Below are positions 6,479 to 6,532 of a DNA stretch of 6,532 nucleotides, in pieces. The first letter of the stretch is position 1. Each line of letters opens with the position of its first letter. The DNA is from Planctomicrobium sp. (GTDB taxonomy: Bacteria > Planctomycetota > Planctomycetia > Planctomycetales > Planctomycetaceae). The position numbers and the translations under genes are program-made. The stretch spans positions 1 through 6,532 of the forward strand of contig JAJDEL010000188.1 in NCBI GenBank assembly GCA_029259835.1, written 5' to 3'. Under the pieces are notes generated by a model. It worked only from the letters and a program-made list of their open reading frames with translations, was not told the origin of the DNA and searched no databases.

Positions 6479-6532
6479 TAGGAGTCTGTCGACGTGACGA
6501 GCTTTTGGTTCGTGACCAGATTGGCGAAGTTC
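6478..6532 (-). CDS. Possible C-terminal tail of an upstream minus-strand gene (partial)
   Basis: Read on the minus strand from the window edge, one frame is open for 17 codons and ends NQKLVTSTDS before a TAA at 6480-6478. The stop shares one base with the ATG of the small His-motif protein (TAATG), an arrangement usual in translationally coupled genes. An open stretch this short is common by chance, so the support comes mainly from the stop-start overlap. No function can be assigned. Confidence 0.35.
   Translation of the reverse strand, partial: NFANLVTNQKLVTSTDS

Noticed and set aside
1..6532. CRISPR array, tRNA, rRNA, insertion sequence or toxin/defence gene
   Set aside because: No regularly spaced direct repeats, cloverleaf sequence, transposase or nuclease motif was seen on either strand.

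Overview
The window looks like chromosomal DNA of a planctomycete, probably of the Gimesia/Thalassoglobus/Rubinisphaera kind. This is inferred from the mid-range GC content, the style of the membrane proteins, a GTAGGGTCCGC palindrome of a type I recall from such genomes, and a small protein with an A-HPGHG-type N-terminus. No marker gene is present, so the taxonomy is a judgement and not a demonstration.

Layout. Bases 1-624 hold the 3' part of a membrane protein cut by the window edge, with a last hydrophobic segment and a soluble tail. A 94-base gap (625-718) holds two unusual elements: a perfect 11-bp palindrome (643-667) and a C-rich tract (686-715) whose complement has five G-runs fitting a G-quadruplex pattern. 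Bases 719-6180 form one tightly packed plus-strand operon of four genes: an unrecognised membrane-anchored protein with an alpha/alpha-toroid flavour (719-1975), a polyprenyl-phosphate glycosyltransferase of family GT2 (1972-3000), a class I SAM-dependent methyltransferase (about 2975-3778) and an 801-residue YfhO-type membrane protein of GT-C character (3775-6180). Every junction in the operon overlaps: ATGA at two of them, and 23-26 bases at the third. On the minus strand, converging after a 22-base gap, lies a small secreted or membrane-anchored histidine-containing protein (6203-6478). Its start touches the stop of a possible upstream gene (TAATG at 6476-6480) that leaves the window.

How the genes may work together (inference). 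The GT2 enzyme would load a sugar onto a polyprenyl phosphate on the cytoplasmic face. A GT-C protein such as the YfhO-like one would use that lipid-linked sugar on the outer face of the membrane. The methyltransferase could modify the sugar, lipid or acceptor. The protein at 719-1975 is the least understood member and the best candidate for something new. No CRISPR array, tRNA, rRNA, insertion sequence or phage gene was seen.
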